A DNA stretch of 64,000 nt from Ophiura sarsii (GCA_035610835.1 CM069457.1:40403319-40467318), one strand, 5' to 3'. Positions 50,660 to 63,284 are shown, numbered from the stretch's first letter. Notes: generated from the sequence alone by a model not told the origin. A program made the numbers and translations.

Positions 50660-52700
50660 GGTATAGCACATTCGCTACACTAGGGTCTGCCACACAGAGT
50701 GTATGCACACTTAGGTGAATTTACTTGTTTTCAGGCAAAACCTAATGGACTGGTTTGAAAAAACTTAATAATTTATAAATATACACTCTTCACCATTAAT
50801 TAGATTGATCTCTTCTCTATCTGAATCTGAAGTTTGGTGATTATTCTACACCTGGAAGTTTTTTTTATTTTAAATCTTTGCAAGTACTTTTTATGCCTTG
50901 CCTGAAAGTTACACACTCGGGTCCCATTGACAGCCCACACTAAGCAATGCAGCTCAGCATTGAAAAACACCCATACCAATAATTGACCATTCTGTTATGA
51001 TGCACTCCTTATTTGGCACTGAGCTTGCTATATATGGTAGCTATGACCTCTCTGTACATGACCCCGCGTCATACATATCGATCGAATGTTATTCGGCTGA
51101 GTTGTGGCTGGTTACATAATGTTTGGGAATTTGCTCTAAATGTTGATATAATTGCCCGATTTGAAAATTTGAAGGCCCAATTTGAAAGGTAGAAGGTACC
51201 AGATGCTAGTAAAAACTCTCTACTTTTGGCTGATATGCTTATTTTGTATATCCATTGAATGTATCACACCAGAAAAAGACCCCAAAACACAAAAAAAGCT
51301 TGTAACGGTAGCTTACTGCAGACCTCTTCACAGCAATTGCACTGATCGATAACAACATACTGGAAATGGCTAGAGAATATGTTCAGGAATAAACTTATGT
51401 AAACAAAATGCGAGTCAAACTGACATAATTTGCATATATGCAAAATTTGAATACATAATGAGCTCATTTGCATATTTAATGAGATAATTAACTAAATTTT
51501 ACATTCTAATATACGTCTTGTCACAGGTAAACAGTATACCAAAGCTCATCTCTCTACTGCTTGTAGAACTTCAGATATTCACGTTACGCATATTAATTAG
51601 CTGGACTTAGTCATTTTTTGACGATTTTCAGAGTTGCGATTATGAATTTTGAATAAAATGGCATATTCTGGAGTCTGCTGTACAAATATGAAATAAATAT
51701 CATGTCTGATTTTAATAGAAATGGATAAACCTATGGCCAGTATCTTTCATCTGTGTTTTGTAGCTACTGTATGTACATAGTTTTATAATTAGAAGGGTGT
51801 AAACTTGCTAAAATGTCAGTTTTGACCATAAATGGCGCTGTCTGGCAGATTTCCGGTCATATTTTCCAATAATCAATGGACAACATCTTGAGAACCGACT
51901 TTTTTGCATGATTTTTTTACCAAATTTCTACTTTTACAATTATCTACAACATGAGACTAATTTTGTACACTTTCAGTGCATTTGAATTTTTTGGGTGCTA
52001 TACCTACTATTATACTTATAATACTATAATAATAGTATCACTCTCAGACTCACTCACTCAGTATAATTAAGTATACAGTAAGCTTACTTTTTCGTATATC
52101 AAAAATCAGCAATGCTGCAAATTGCAATGTAATCACTCGTAAAGCTTACGTGGATTCTTTGATCTATCGATTTAGCTTAACATTCGATTCGTTGTAAATG
52201 TAAGAACGCTGCACGTAAGAACGAAACAAGCACCCTTCATCCGCTTCGGAGACCAGTGCTTGCAAAACACATCGAATTGTTGTTGAAAATATGATTGACC
52301 TCAGTTTGACCTGCCTAACGTCGCCTTGTGACACGTCAGGCCTTTTCTCTGAAACCAGAGCTCTTCATTGGCTGCATAAGTTTTATATGACAATGTACTT
52401 CTAAAATGAACGAATCAAATATTGCGTTACTGACAGCACGGAATGGTGTTTCAACTTTGACACCAAAACAACGTTAGTCTTTTTTCCAGGGAGTTTATTT
52501 TATGCACTGTAGTTAATTGATTGGTTGGTTTGACAGGTAGTACAGGTCAGTGGGCTGAGTGATGAATGAGTGGGTGCGGGGTGACCGTATGGTTGGAATG
52601 TCGATGGGTAAAATGGTGGGTGGATAAAATGGGGCGGTATTTGGGTGTGTGGATGAAGTATTTATATGGGGACGAGTGACGACGGGTGACCAGCTTCTCG
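50660..52700. other. Intergenic stretch, nothing recognised
   Basis: No splice-bounded coding frame, RNA gene or clear inverted-repeat element was found, apart from short ATTATTATA-type microsatellite near 52005-52035. Confidence 0.5.
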
Positions 52701-52739
52701 CGGTGGGACGGTCACTCTTTCGATTACGATTCCAATTGT

Positions 52740-53160
52740 GAAATTGTCTGGGTCCAAGTCAAATTAGTCGGGTTGTAAAACACTAACTATTGTGGCCTTC
52801 TACCGTCCACCAGACATACGAGACCCTATTATCTTGGCCAATTAAATGAATCGCTAGCTAAGATTAAGAACTTACACAAGGGGAACGTGTGGTTAGCTGG
52901 TGACTTCAACCTTGGCGACATTTATGTGGGATAGCCGGATAGCCAAAGCATCCAAGCAGGGTCCAATTTCAGAATTGTGGGCCAGCAATTATTAGACCTG
53001 GTATCCAACCATAACCTAGCACAAGTAGTCACCGAACCGACAAGAAAGGACAGAATACTGGAGCTTTTCTTACCAATAACCCAACTGTGGTGCATAACTT
53101 CGAGCGTGCTCGGAGTGCTGGTATTGCAAGGTTTTCTGCTCCAACAACATAATTTATGTG
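52740..53160 (+). pseudogene. LINE endonuclease fragment
   Basis: Plus-strand frames read IVAFYRPP, LAGDFNLGDI and LLDLVSNHNLAQVVTEPTRK, the conserved core of an apurinic-type LINE endonuclease. Frameshifts separate these pieces, so it is a dead fragment. It points toward the next, oppositely oriented fragment. Confidence 0.75.
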
Positions 53161-53287
53161 GGCCTGACGAATGAATATAGCAAGACCGGCGTTTCTGTAA
53201 TGGCGAAAACTCCCGCGAAAACTGCTCCAGTGCGATGGTGTGCTGTAATTTCTAGCTCGCCTATAGAGTCAGTCCCTCTTCCTCATC

Positions 53288-53935
53288 CTACGTTTGATTT
53301 TTTTTTGTGGGGGTATCCATTGGTAGGCAGCGCCTCCCTCCCTTCATTTTTGAGGGGACGTTTGAGTTCATATTCTTTTGTAGGTAATCTCTGATGACTC
53401 TCCATGCAGTTAGTGTCAACACCTTAGGTTTGGAGGACAGGAAGTTTCCCGTGAACTTTTTAGTGTCGTTTAACAGATTTTCAGTTTCTGATTTTTGGAA
53501 ATTATGAACTTTCCTGGGTGCGTTACGCTGGGTTTTTGGTTTCATATTGATTTTGAACAGGACAATATGATGATCAGAGATGCCAGGCAGGACCTCGATA
53601 TCACTGATGAGATGAGGGCAGGTTGTTGTTATAAGGTCCAGGATACTGTTTGAGATTGGTCTAAGTAATTTCAGTGACTAATTGCGCCGTGGAGTAGGAG
53701 ATTTAAAAACTTAAAGATTCCGTGTTACTGTTAGTAGGAGATCATGATGCCTAGTCAATATCAGCAAGGTTAAAGTCACCATCGATGATAATATGTGGGA
53801 GACTTCTCCGATTTCTGCCAAGCAGCGTTGTGATAGACTTGGAGATTTCATCTATGGCTGCAGGCTTGTTGTGAAGTGAAGCAACAGGAGACAGTTCCTT
53901 TTGTATAAATCTTCTTGCAACAAATAACGTTGAAT
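53288..53935 (-). pseudogene. LINE endonuclease fragment, opposite orientation
   Basis: Minus-strand frames read RRFIQKELSPVASLHN, IIIDGDFNLADID, PGISDHHIVLFKIN and KPKTQRNAPRKVHNFQK, typical of a LINE endonuclease end and the linker to the RT. The frame is broken near 53690-53750. The RT itself is absent. Confidence 0.75.
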
Positions 53936-54241
53936 CTTGATTTTGAACACAGTCGTACTACTTCATAATATTACGGTAATTACGCAAAATCTACCTCGTG
54001 ATTGGCCAATAACAAATAATAATAAGCCCCGATTATTATGTAAGTCGTAGCCTGATTGGTCAACATTTACGTAAATAAACTGCTCATCAAAAGTTCGGGA
54101 ATTTGTATTTAATCGTCAATTTGTCAAATATTTCGTGATATATTTATATTGTGTTTCATATCAATGAAACATTGATGTGTTTCCCTTTCCAACGACACCT
54201 CATTCGCAGCAATTGCTTATTTCAGTGGTTAGCCAATGACA

Positions 54242-54330
54242 ATAATAATAATAATAATAATAATAAAATACATTTTTGAGCGCCTAACAACAGAACAATT
54301 TTCTAGGCGCTTTACAAAAACATCATAGCT
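54242..54330 (-). repeat. LINE 3' tail with (TTA)n
   Basis: The minus strand reads GTAAAGCGCCTAGAA, then AGGCGCTCAAAAATGTATT and a TTATTA microsatellite, the same paired-GCGC tail style as the L2-like LINE at 2421. Confidence 0.55.
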
Positions 54331-54471
54331 GACTGCAGAAGAACCAAAAACATAAAAGCGAAACAACAAAAGATTTGGTCACTGCAGTCAACTATGATTA
54401 ACATGATAAAAGCAAAATGCATCGTATGTGTCTTATTGTGCAATTTTTCCGTGTGGGGGTGTGTGGTGTTG

Positions 54472-54489
54472 GGGGGGGGGGGGGGGTTG
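54472..54489. repeat. PolyG run
   Basis: About 18 consecutive Gs within a GT-rich stretch; length is likely to be uncertain in the assembly. Confidence 0.9.
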
Positions 54490-55144
54490 CGGTGTGTGTC
54501 TTTCAGTTAAAAGTGTAAATGTATTGACTATTTGTGAGGGTTGTGTTTCGTTAAGTGAGTTTTGAAGTTTGAGTGGAGTATGCATGACTGTTGGATGTGT
54601 GCGGGCTCGGGGTTTTCAATTTTTGATGTTTTAATTCTATGTGCAATATTGTATAATCTAATGGTCTTTTATTTTATAACTATAATGTATTTTTATTGTA
54701 TGTATTGCTATATCAATGTTAATAAACCAGTTATGAATGTATGAATGAATGAATGAGCCGAGTCTGAATGGTAGGGGGGTGTTAGATGTGTGTGTGTGGA
54801 TGTTTTTTGAGTGTTGGTTGTTTAGTGGTATTCGGTGAGTGTGAAGATTGGGTTCATGTAATTAATTTTAGTAGATTATATTGTTTCCTTTAATGATTAT
54901 ATTTGTATGTGTAAAATTGTAAAATTGTTGTAATTCAGCTACTTTGTATTTGATGCAAGAACAGTTTTTAATAAACCTTTTATGAATGAATGAATGATTG
55001 AAATTGTCTTAAGCTTGAAGTGTTACATTGACAGCTACACTGTAAAAACCTTTAGACAACACCAGGTGTTTAAATACCCTGATTACACGAATGTTCAAAT
55101 ACGCAAACCTTGTTTGAGTAGGGTAAGTGAAGAACCACTGTAAT

Positions 55145-55520
55145 TGTCATGGTTGTTTCAAACTGTTAAACAACATTTTTTGCTACGTTGTAGAGAGATG
55201 CTTTATTGACTTTTGAGGACAAAATAGTGATGATTTTGGCATTCAGATTGATACCTCCCCTTATTCCCAAGCACGTGGCTGAGCTCTGAAACAGTAATTG
55301 CTATAAAGTTGATATCACTGGAAAGATGAACACATCAGCTTTCAATTGGTATACAGCACAATATGAACATGTCCCAGAGCTCAGCCGCGTACCTCAGAAT
55401 ATGAGGAGATCTCAACCTGAATGTACCATAATCTTCGCTATTTTGTCCTCAAAAGTCAAAAGAGCATATCTCTACAACGCAGCAAAAAAGTTGTTTAACA
55501 GTTTTAAACAACGAGGATTC
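55145..55520. mobile_element. Foldback element, ~140-bp arms
   Basis: CTACGTTGTAGAGAGATGCT and GACTTTTGAGGACAAAATAG on the left recur inverted near 55440-55500. The termini are near TTGTTTCAAACTGTTAAAC and its inverse. Confidence 0.7.
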
Positions 55521-56315
55521 GTCAAGTAGCGGGCACAAGTTTTACGTATTTAAGATTAGTTTGAGGAGAGTATGCTGTTGTTAATGGCTAACTCGGCTAA
55601 GGTGACCAGCAATGATTTGCTTCAAAATATCAGAGGATGTGTATATTGATAAGAAAAGATGATATGCCAAGTTTGAATTTTTTCCAAAAAGCCGTTTTTG
55701 ATTTACGGAATTTTTCGTTATTTGAAAACCCATTGACTTAACACAGGAGGCGTAGCCGAATTCACAAATACTGCCAAATTTCAGAAAACACATAGTTTTG
55801 TAAATATTTTTTTCTCTTCTTTAAAATCAATGTATGCTTAAGACTTTTATTTTATTTTGATGCCAAAACATCAAGGAATAACACAATTTTTTCCCCTCCA
55901 TAACTGAGCGGTGTTGGATAGTTTATTCACTGGGAATGTTAGTACTTTTTCACTATTTTCTAGAAACACTATATTGCCAAATTTTGTGAATTTCTACAGA
56001 AAAAACTACATGTTCAATTTGCACAAACAAGGTGTCATATTAAAGGTAATTAAGTTTAGAAAGTTATCTCGTGAGTTTTTACTAATTAAGTGTTTCTAGA
56101 TCTTTTTACAGCCTTTTGAAAAATTCCCTAAAATCAAAATTGAAAAAAAAAAAAAATCAAAAAGTAAACACTGTATTTGCAAATACTCACGAGAGAATTT
56201 AGGTAATATGCTTACAAATTTATTCCTAAAGTTTCATGGCCATAGCACTTTCCGTTTAGTCTACAGAAATTCAAAAAGGTGAACATTTAGGGAATTTTCA
56301 AAAAATAAAGAAAAA

Positions 56316-56415
56316 NNNNNNNNNNNNNNNNNNNNNNNNNNNNNNNNNNNNNNNNNNNNNNNNNNNNNNNNNNNNNNNNNNNNNNNNNNNNNNNNNNNNN
56401 NNNNNNNNNNNNNNN
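56316..56415. other. Assembly gap, 100 Ns
   Basis: Exactly 100 Ns, so a gap of unspecified size. The flanks carry A/T-rich repeat that may have blocked assembly. Confidence 0.99.
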
Positions 56416-56528
56416 TGACCAAAATTGATTTTAGTTCACATGGGACTATCATAATTGTATCGAGGATGGTGTAAAGAGATATACCAAGCGTTTTCTCTTG
56501 TTTTTGGCAGGGCGGGACCAGCATCTTT

Positions 56529-57135
56529 TTTTTGGGGGGGGGGGGGGGGGGGGGGGAGAGTCCAAGGATTGATATCTACTGAGGATAGCATACCACACAA
56601 TGCTATTCATAGACAGAATATAGCATACCAAGGATTGTTATCTACTGAGGGTAGCATACCACACAATGCTATTCAAAGATAGAAGATAGCATACCAATAT
56701 TGCTATCTACTGAGGGTAGCATACCACACAATGCTATTCAAAGATAGAAGATAGCATACCAATGATTGCTATCTACTGAGGGTAGCATACCACACAATGC
56801 TATTCAAAGACAGAAGATAGCATACCAAGATTGCTATCTACTGAGGGTAGCATACCACACAATGCTATTCAAAGATAGAAGATAGCATACCAAGGATTGC
56901 TATCTGCTGAGAATAGCATACCACACAATGCTATTCAAAGACAGAAGATAGCATACCAGATTGCTATCTACTGAGGGTAGCATACCACTCAATGGTATTC
57001 AAAGACAGAAGATAGCATACCAAGGATTGCTATCTACTGAGGATAGCATACCACATAATGCTATTCAAAGATAGAAGATAGCATACCAATGATTGCTATC
57101 TACTGAGGATATTGTACCACACAATGCTATTCAGG
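56529..57135. repeat. PolyG run and ~66-bp minisatellite, about 9 copies
   Basis: After a run of about 26 Gs, units containing TGCTATCTACTGAGGGTAGC, then ATACCACACAATGCTATTC and GATAGAAGATAGCATACCA, repeat with a period of about 66 bp. Each unit has inverted GATAGC/GCTATC pairs. Sequence divergence between units is low. Confidence 0.9.
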
Positions 57136-57444
57136 TTGCTATTTAGGTGAAATATCCATCCACCTTTACAGCACACCTGTCTCAGAAAACCTGTTTTGAA
57201 GTGTGATGACTATAGCTAGTGATTGTGTGGGCATATCATATTGGATTGTAAACATACATGAAGAAAAAGCTCCTCACATTTGGTTTTGGCGAAAACAATC
57301 CACCCACTTCCACACACAATCTTGTTTTGTAACAAACAGTGTTTTTGCAATCATTGGATTTTGGTGAAAAATAATACTTCGTTTCCAAGTACCATGGTCT
57401 AGATAGATAGCATTGTGTCGCGGTCATTGGATCTGGATACCATA

Positions 57445-57687
57445 TCGTCGCTGTTATATTTTTCTGGCCCTGTAACATGAATAAAGTAAAACTGCCCAAC
57501 GGTTATGCATAGAAGTGTTGCTTTATACATGCTCAGGGGCAAGAGCACTTACACGGTTTTGATAGATGTAGTTTGGCCCTTGAACATGTTTAGAGCACTG
57601 CCCAAGTTCATACACATAGGTAATATCACCTTAAACATGCTGAAGGGCCGGATGGAGATACGAGGTTTTGACGAAACAGCAACGGTT
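57445..57687. mobile_element. CTGTCAAAACCTTG family element
   Basis: The left TCGTCGCTGTTATATTTTTC and right GAGGTTTTGACGAAACAGCA ends match the family at 15150-15385, with CATGTTTAGAGC-type segments inside. Confidence 0.6.
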
Positions 57688-57692
57688 TATAC

Positions 57693-57813
57693 GTGACTGC
57701 TGAATTAGGTCTTCATCTTGTTGTGCGGTGTCTTGTTTCATCTTTTTCCGTGTTCTATCATGTCTCTGGTGTCCTATAATCCCTGCCTCATCTCTATATT
57801 GATATGGATCTTT
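57693..57813 (-). CDS. Candidate coding exon of unknown gene
   Basis: The minus strand has an acceptor-like TATTGTAG|AAAG at 57814-57815, an open 40-codon frame, and a donor-like CAC|GTATAA. The peptide is strongly polar: KDPYQYRDEAGIIGHQRHD, then RTRKKMKQDTAQQDEDLIQQ. Such composition with no stop is unusual for this AT-rich intergenic sequence. I cannot name it, the splice sites are only moderate, and no partner exon was found. It could be a gene upstream of SEL1L or chance. Confidence 0.3.
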
Positions 57814-57962
57814 CTACAATATTCAGAATAATGTGACAAAATACCAATTACTTTAATGGGTATACTAATCCTGGCAGGAATTACTGTCATAAAACAGTGT
57901 ATGTCTGCTGTAAAAATCACATTGAAGAAGTGAAAGATATGTGGGTGGGATGAAACACCTTA

Positions 57963-58490
57963 GGTTGCACACCACCAAATACATCTCCCATAGGGTTACA
58001 CATGAAATGCACACTTTAAAATGGATATTTCTCGACGTTATAAGAAACTGGTAACTTGAAATTTGGTTTCAACTTGAAGATGAAAGCCATGACTACTAAC
58101 TCAACAACTCATATATGGGTGGTAACCGGCATAATTTTGAGCTAGAGCCTTTTCAAAAAGTACGAGTTTAGTTTTCCTGGTCACACGCAATTGTTGATTA
58201 AGATTATTGCGTCAGATACCGGAAATGACCTGAACACAAATGTCTCTGTTAAAATATTAAAAAATCAGTCATTGCATCAATTTTTTTGACCTGAAGAACG
58301 CTGATGTGTCTGTCAAAATTCACACTATATTAATTTCGCCATAACATGTAGTAAATACCCTAATTTTAAACTGTAATTTACAATAAACTGTAATTTACAA
58401 TAGGTCTCCCATTTCGGCACAGAAACGGGCCGGTTTTGGACTTTTGCCTCAAAGGGGGTAGGGCCAGACGTTATTTAGTGGTGTGAAACC
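57963..58490. mobile_element. TA-flanked 528-bp MITE, GGTTGCACACCAC ends, copy 1
   Basis: The left GGTTGCACACCAC and right GTGGTGTGAAACC form inverted ends with TA outside. It is nearly identical to 59607-60112 in the same orientation; the main difference is a short internal duplication (CAATAAACTGTAATTTA). Confidence 0.75.
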
Positions 58491-58788
58491 TATAGGGGAC
58501 ACTTTTTTATTATTGCCTCATTTTCTTAATCTTTTGCACTTTACATAATGCGTAGTTATGATTTTTGATCAAATATACGACTTCAAAGTGGTAAAAAACA
58601 GTGAAAGACATTGTGCGCCATATTGGCTATGTCAGTAGAAAAGTAGATTTGGTTACCATGATCCTCGTCAAAAAGGCATACGGCACTATGCTAATCACTT
58701 GTTGTAAAACATTTTGCATGGAAGTATTGAAATTACAAGGACATTCTGTGAGGTTGACCTATTCAGTAGACACAGCTTAATCAATTTA

Positions 58789-58867
58789 CCCCCCCCCCCC
58801 CACCCCATGCCCTATCCCCCCCCCCCCCCCCCCCCCCATATGCCCTATGCCCCCCCCCCCCCCCCCC
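58789..58867. repeat. PolyC runs with CATATGCCCTATGC spacers
   Basis: Three C-runs separated by CCATGCCCTAT-type spacers. Run lengths are probably unreliable. Confidence 0.9.
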
Positions 58868-59606
58868 ACCGCTTACGTTCAACTCTTGCTTCAAATATGC
58901 CTTTTTAAATACAATTTAGATCATGTTAGACCCCGCGCCGTTCTGAGAGGGGATTTACTGAAGTATGCAAAACTTGTATTCAAATCTTTTTTTTCTTCTC
59001 ACTAGAGCGTAATTCGTTTAAAATTATATTTTTGATATTTAAGAAAAAAAGTTTTTCTCCAAATTTTGTTCCTATTAGCGAAATTTAGACCCTCATATTT
59101 CGGCCATTTCGATAAATAAACATGATAAACTTTAAATCGTTTAAAGTAATCATTAACGTCTATGGCACGTGTCCGAGAAGTCTTAATGTCGCAGGGTCTT
59201 GCATTAAAAGACAGTGGGGTGGAGAAAATGAGCATTTATACACAGCTCTATGGAGAAAAATTTACATAATCGTCGATATCTCGAAAAGAAAATCATTAAT
59301 CAAACATAATATTTGTTCAAATTAACTTTTTTGGGCAGGGAATATACGGTTTTCTTCTTTAAAAAAAAAAAAAAAAAAGATAAAAAAACTAGATAATGAC
59401 TTTAATTAGTCAGATTGTAGCTTATTTAACCAAACGGACGGATCTTACATGATGAAACAGATGTGTATACTAAGAGAACGAAGTGTACGGGCCGTAATAA
59501 TATGTGTTAGAACCAATTTTAACTAGAAGTCTAATTATCATTGCCGGCAAGTCAGTTTAGACAGCAATGCAGGGGTGAAGGTCAAAGCGCCTTGACCCTC
59601 TGTATA

Positions 59607-60112
59607 GGTTGCACACCACCAAATACATCTCCCATAGGGTTACACGTGAAATGCACACTTTTAAAATGGATATTTCTCGACGTTATAAGAAACTGGTAAC
59701 TTGAAATTTGGTTTCAACTTGAAGATGAAAGCCATGACTACTAACTCAACAACTCATATATGGGGGGTAACCGGCATAATTTTGAGCTAGAGCCTTTTCA
59801 AAAAGTACGAGTTTAGTTTTCCTGGTCACACGCAATTGTTGATTATTGCGTCAGATACCGGAAATGACCTGAACACAAATGTCTCTGTTAAAATATTAAA
59901 AAATCATCATTGCATCAATTTTTTGGACCTGAAGAACGCTGATGTGTCTGTCAAAATTCACACTATATTAATTTCGCCATAACATGTAGTAAATACCCTA
60001 ATTTTAAACTGTAATTTACAATAGGTTCTCCCATTTCGGCACAGAAACGGGCCGGTTTTGGACTTTTGCCTCAAAGGGGGTAGGGCCAGACGTTATTTAG
60101 TGGTGTGAAACC
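59607..60112. mobile_element. Same MITE, copy 2
   Basis: This 506-bp copy has the same ends and interior as 57963-58490. High identity shows recent spread or a local duplication; the sequence between them (58495-59600) is unrelated. Confidence 0.75.
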
Positions 60113-61035
60113 TTAGAGATTCATCAAAGAATTTATAGGTCAATAAATGCGTATGTGTTGTTTCGAGAGAAATTAGACAAAGTAATGCACGCGCGCTGAC
60201 AGACACTCTAGATGGTTGAAACTATCATTTCTGGAATCCTTGCAATCAGACGAAAAATTTGAGATTTCATTTTTCAAAATAGGAGTAAGTTTAAATTTTG
60301 ATCCCATATGCAAGTATCAGCTTCAATTGGATGCTATCGGTTTCACCGCGATATAATGTCAAAGCGTTGAAGTAATACATACCCAAATATCATGCGTCCA
60401 TGCATAAATTCAAACTACTGAAGTAAATAGCGTGCTACTCAAACGTGTCATCTTAAAAAGTTACACAGATTGATCATCATTTCTTCTAATAGAGTTTTAA
60501 TCCATGTATAGATGAGGATTAAATTAGAAAGGAAATCAATCGGGGCAACGGCACAAGAATACTTTTGTTATTATTCTGGATATGAACTACTACGATATCA
60601 TTCAAGATACAGGGACGCATAGAACGATACGTCAATGATCAGATTAAGATATTATGTCACTGTTCCCCCTCAATTGGAAGATATTACTTATATTGAAATG
60701 GTACACCTGCCAAAAGTCTATGTATCTTCTTTGGTCACATAATATGCCACATCAATTATTATGTCCTTTTCTATATGTGACCAGTCACATCAAAATGGAT
60801 ATGTTGTCTGCAGACACAGTATTGAGATATAGAGGCCAATATATTTATTGTAATATTAAGAAAATAACACAACACCAAAAGTAAGTCCCCCTCTCAAAAT
60901 TTCGTCATAACATCGTAAGGTATTAGAATTGGGAACATTTTCTATATTCCCCATAGAGATTGTACACAGCGCCACCGCCACCACCCCTGACTTTCACAAT
61001 ATAATCAATCATATCTCAGCCAAACAGTTATAGAA

Positions 61036-61590
61036 ACTGTCCTCCTCCTCCTCCTCTGAATCCTTCTCTGAATCCTTCTCCTTCTCTGAATCCTTATCTG
61101 AATCCTTCTCCTTCTCTGAATCCTTCTCCTTCTCTGAATCCTTCTCCTTCTCTGAATCCTTCTCTGAATCCTTCTCCTTCTCTGAATCCTTCTCCTTCTC
61201 TGAATCCTTCTCCTTCTCTGAATCCTTCTCCTTCTCTGAATCCTTCTCCTTCTCTGAATCCTTCTCTGAATCCTTCTCTGAATCCTTCTCTGAATCCTTC
61301 TCCTTCTCTGAATCCTTCTCCTTCTCCTTCTCTGAATCCTTCTCCTTCTCCTTCTCCATCTCCATCTCCATCTCCATCTCCATCTCCTTCTCATTCTCAT
61401 TCTCATTCTCCTTCTCCTTCTCCTTCTCCTTCTCCTTCTCCTTCTCCTTCTCCTTCTCCTTCTCCTTCTCCTTCTCCTTCTCCTTCTCCTTCTCCTTCTC
61501 CTTCTCCTTCTCCTTCTCCTTCTCCTTCTCCTTCTCCTTCTCCTTCTCCTTCTCCTTCTCCTTCTCCTTCTCCTTCTCCTTCTCTGAATC
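61036..61590. repeat. Pyrimidine hexanucleotide tract (CTTCTC)n and TCTGAATCC units
   Basis: About 555 bp of nearly pure pyrimidine on the plus strand. The left part is CTTCTCTGAATC units and the right part is pure CTTCTC, with a short CATCTC block. The apparent long open frames (poly-Arg or EKEKDS) are products of the repeat, not genes. Such tracts can form triplex structures. Confidence 0.95.
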
Positions 61591-61599
61591 ATGCCTTCA

Positions 61600-61745
61600 T
61601 CATCCCCTAGTAAACGTTGTATATATGTCAGATATGTTGTGCAAGGACGACCAGGTCTCCTTCGGCCATGTGTTGGTACGTAGGTGGCATACTTTTTTAG
61701 CAGGCTCTTCACCAGGGTGACAGAGAATATGGCCAAGATGGCGAA
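61600..61745 (-). pseudogene. LINE C-terminal fragment
   Basis: The minus strand reads FAILAIFSVTLVKSLLKKYA, then HGRRRPGRPCTTYLTYIQRLL and GDDEGM. The RRRPGRPCTTY-type motif is common at the C-terminus of several LINE reverse transcriptases. It is cut at the right by the TTAA element 61762-61989. Confidence 0.5.
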
Positions 61746-61761
61746 TTCTTGCACCATTTAA

Positions 61762-61989
61762 CACTTTCCACGTGTGAGACGATATCCCAAAATTTCACAA
61801 AATGTTTAAAAAATGTCAACATAATTGAATTTCATTATCATATTTGGAATCACCTTGAGAAATGCATTGAAATAAGTACAAACATAACTAGTATTGGTTC
61901 AGTAATCCTTGAGATAGACTCTGAAAATTGAAAAATCTTTCTGAAAAATCTGTTATGTATAATGGTAGCTAATAGCCGCGTGGAAAGTG
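61762..61989. mobile_element. TTAA-flanked MITE, CACTTTCCACGCGGC family, copy 4
   Basis: TTAA is at 61758-61761 and 61990-61993. The ends are CACTTTCCACGTG and CCGCGTGGAAAGTG, with the interior matching copies 1 to 3. Confidence 0.8.
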
Positions 61990-61999
61990 TTAACACAAT

Positions 62000-63280
62000 T
62001 GATTGGGGATTTGCAGGGGGAGTTTGGGATGTGTTTGGTTTTTTATATAATGTAAACTTTTCTTAAGTTACTTATCAGAACTTACGGACATTTTTGTTAA
62101 GAAAAAAATCAGTGAAGTACCTGAAAGGGTTCGCTCGCCTATTGAAAGGTTAAAAAGTTTTCACGATGAGAGAGTGTAGTTACAACTTATGCCATGGGCT
62201 GAAGTTCAGTCTGGTATACCTGATGTTTTTAGGTGATGGACATTTAGGCCAAGTAACAAAAATAATGTGTTTCTCGTCCAGACTTTTTTTAAAAATCAAT
62301 GAGGGCGGCCCTTACTATTTGTTATTTTTGGATTTTTTGTTATTTTTCAGAAGGCAAATTACATGCTTTTTGCAAGAATTGTTTCGATATTCGTATCACT
62401 ATCTATGCCAATGAGTGTTTCTCGCATCTTTTTCATTGAAATATAGTTGAAAATGATGGACACACTCACACGCAACAAAGACAGGTATGATTTTTGATCA
62501 TCTTTATTTTTTAAAACTTTTTTTGGAAATTTGAAGGATTTTGGAAAATAACAAATAACAAAAATATTGGAGCAGCGTCAAAAATTGGTGCGGGCGGGAA
62601 TATGAATTTTTTTATTTTTTGTTGTTGAATTGTTTTGATTTAAAAAAAGAAGAAGATTTTACTTGTTGAACATTTTGAAAATTGATACAAATTCACAGAT
62701 TTTTTTGAATGCAGGTTGAGGGGGTTAGTGTTTGGTAGGTTTGGGACTGATTTTAGGTTGATCTTTTATTGTACAAACCTCAACTTACAAATCAGACTAA
62801 ATTTTAAGGATATTTCGCTGCATGCCAAGTGTTAGTTCTGAAAATTAAGTGTAGTACCCCATACGATTGTGTACTTAAAGCTTATTAGTGAAGAAATTTT
62901 CAAGATATCTGCAGAAATACGTCTAAGTGCTGTGCCTCATTGAAGCACGAGTCCTAAAGTCATATTGTTTTCTATTTTTAAAATTCTGTCCAATGCGCCC
63001 GATTTTCTCCCTCCGTCACTTTGAGGTGATGGATATTTTAAAGATAAGTGCCAACTTGCCTTAAGGCTTTGTCGTACTGATGGAGGGAAGCGTATAGTAG
63101 CGCATTGATGTCCTTAAAAGTGTTGCATACATGTGTGTTGTTTCAATTCCCTGTTTCATATGCTGCTAACCACATTAATGGATGTGCTTCTTTCTCCTCT
63201 CAGCTCAATCCATTCCGAAGAATGTTTCCCTCGTTGTCGCTCTCATGTTCAATTATTGCTAAATGGTGCTCTCAACTCAA
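62000..63280. other. Intergenic stretch, repeat relics only
   Basis: AT-rich sequence with T-runs. The AGGCCAAGTAACAAAAATAA segment near 62248 matches dispersed relics elsewhere. No gene is supported. Confidence 0.5.
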
Positions 63281-63284
63281 ATAA

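Noticed and set aside
56529..57135. CRISPR-like regular repeats
   Set aside because: The array is a contiguous 66-bp minisatellite without unique spacers, and the genome is eukaryotic.
61005..61757. Long minus-strand open frames of poly-arginine or EKEKDS repeats
   Set aside because: They are produced by the CTTCTC hexanucleotide tract. All three frames are open by composition, and there is no splice or start context.
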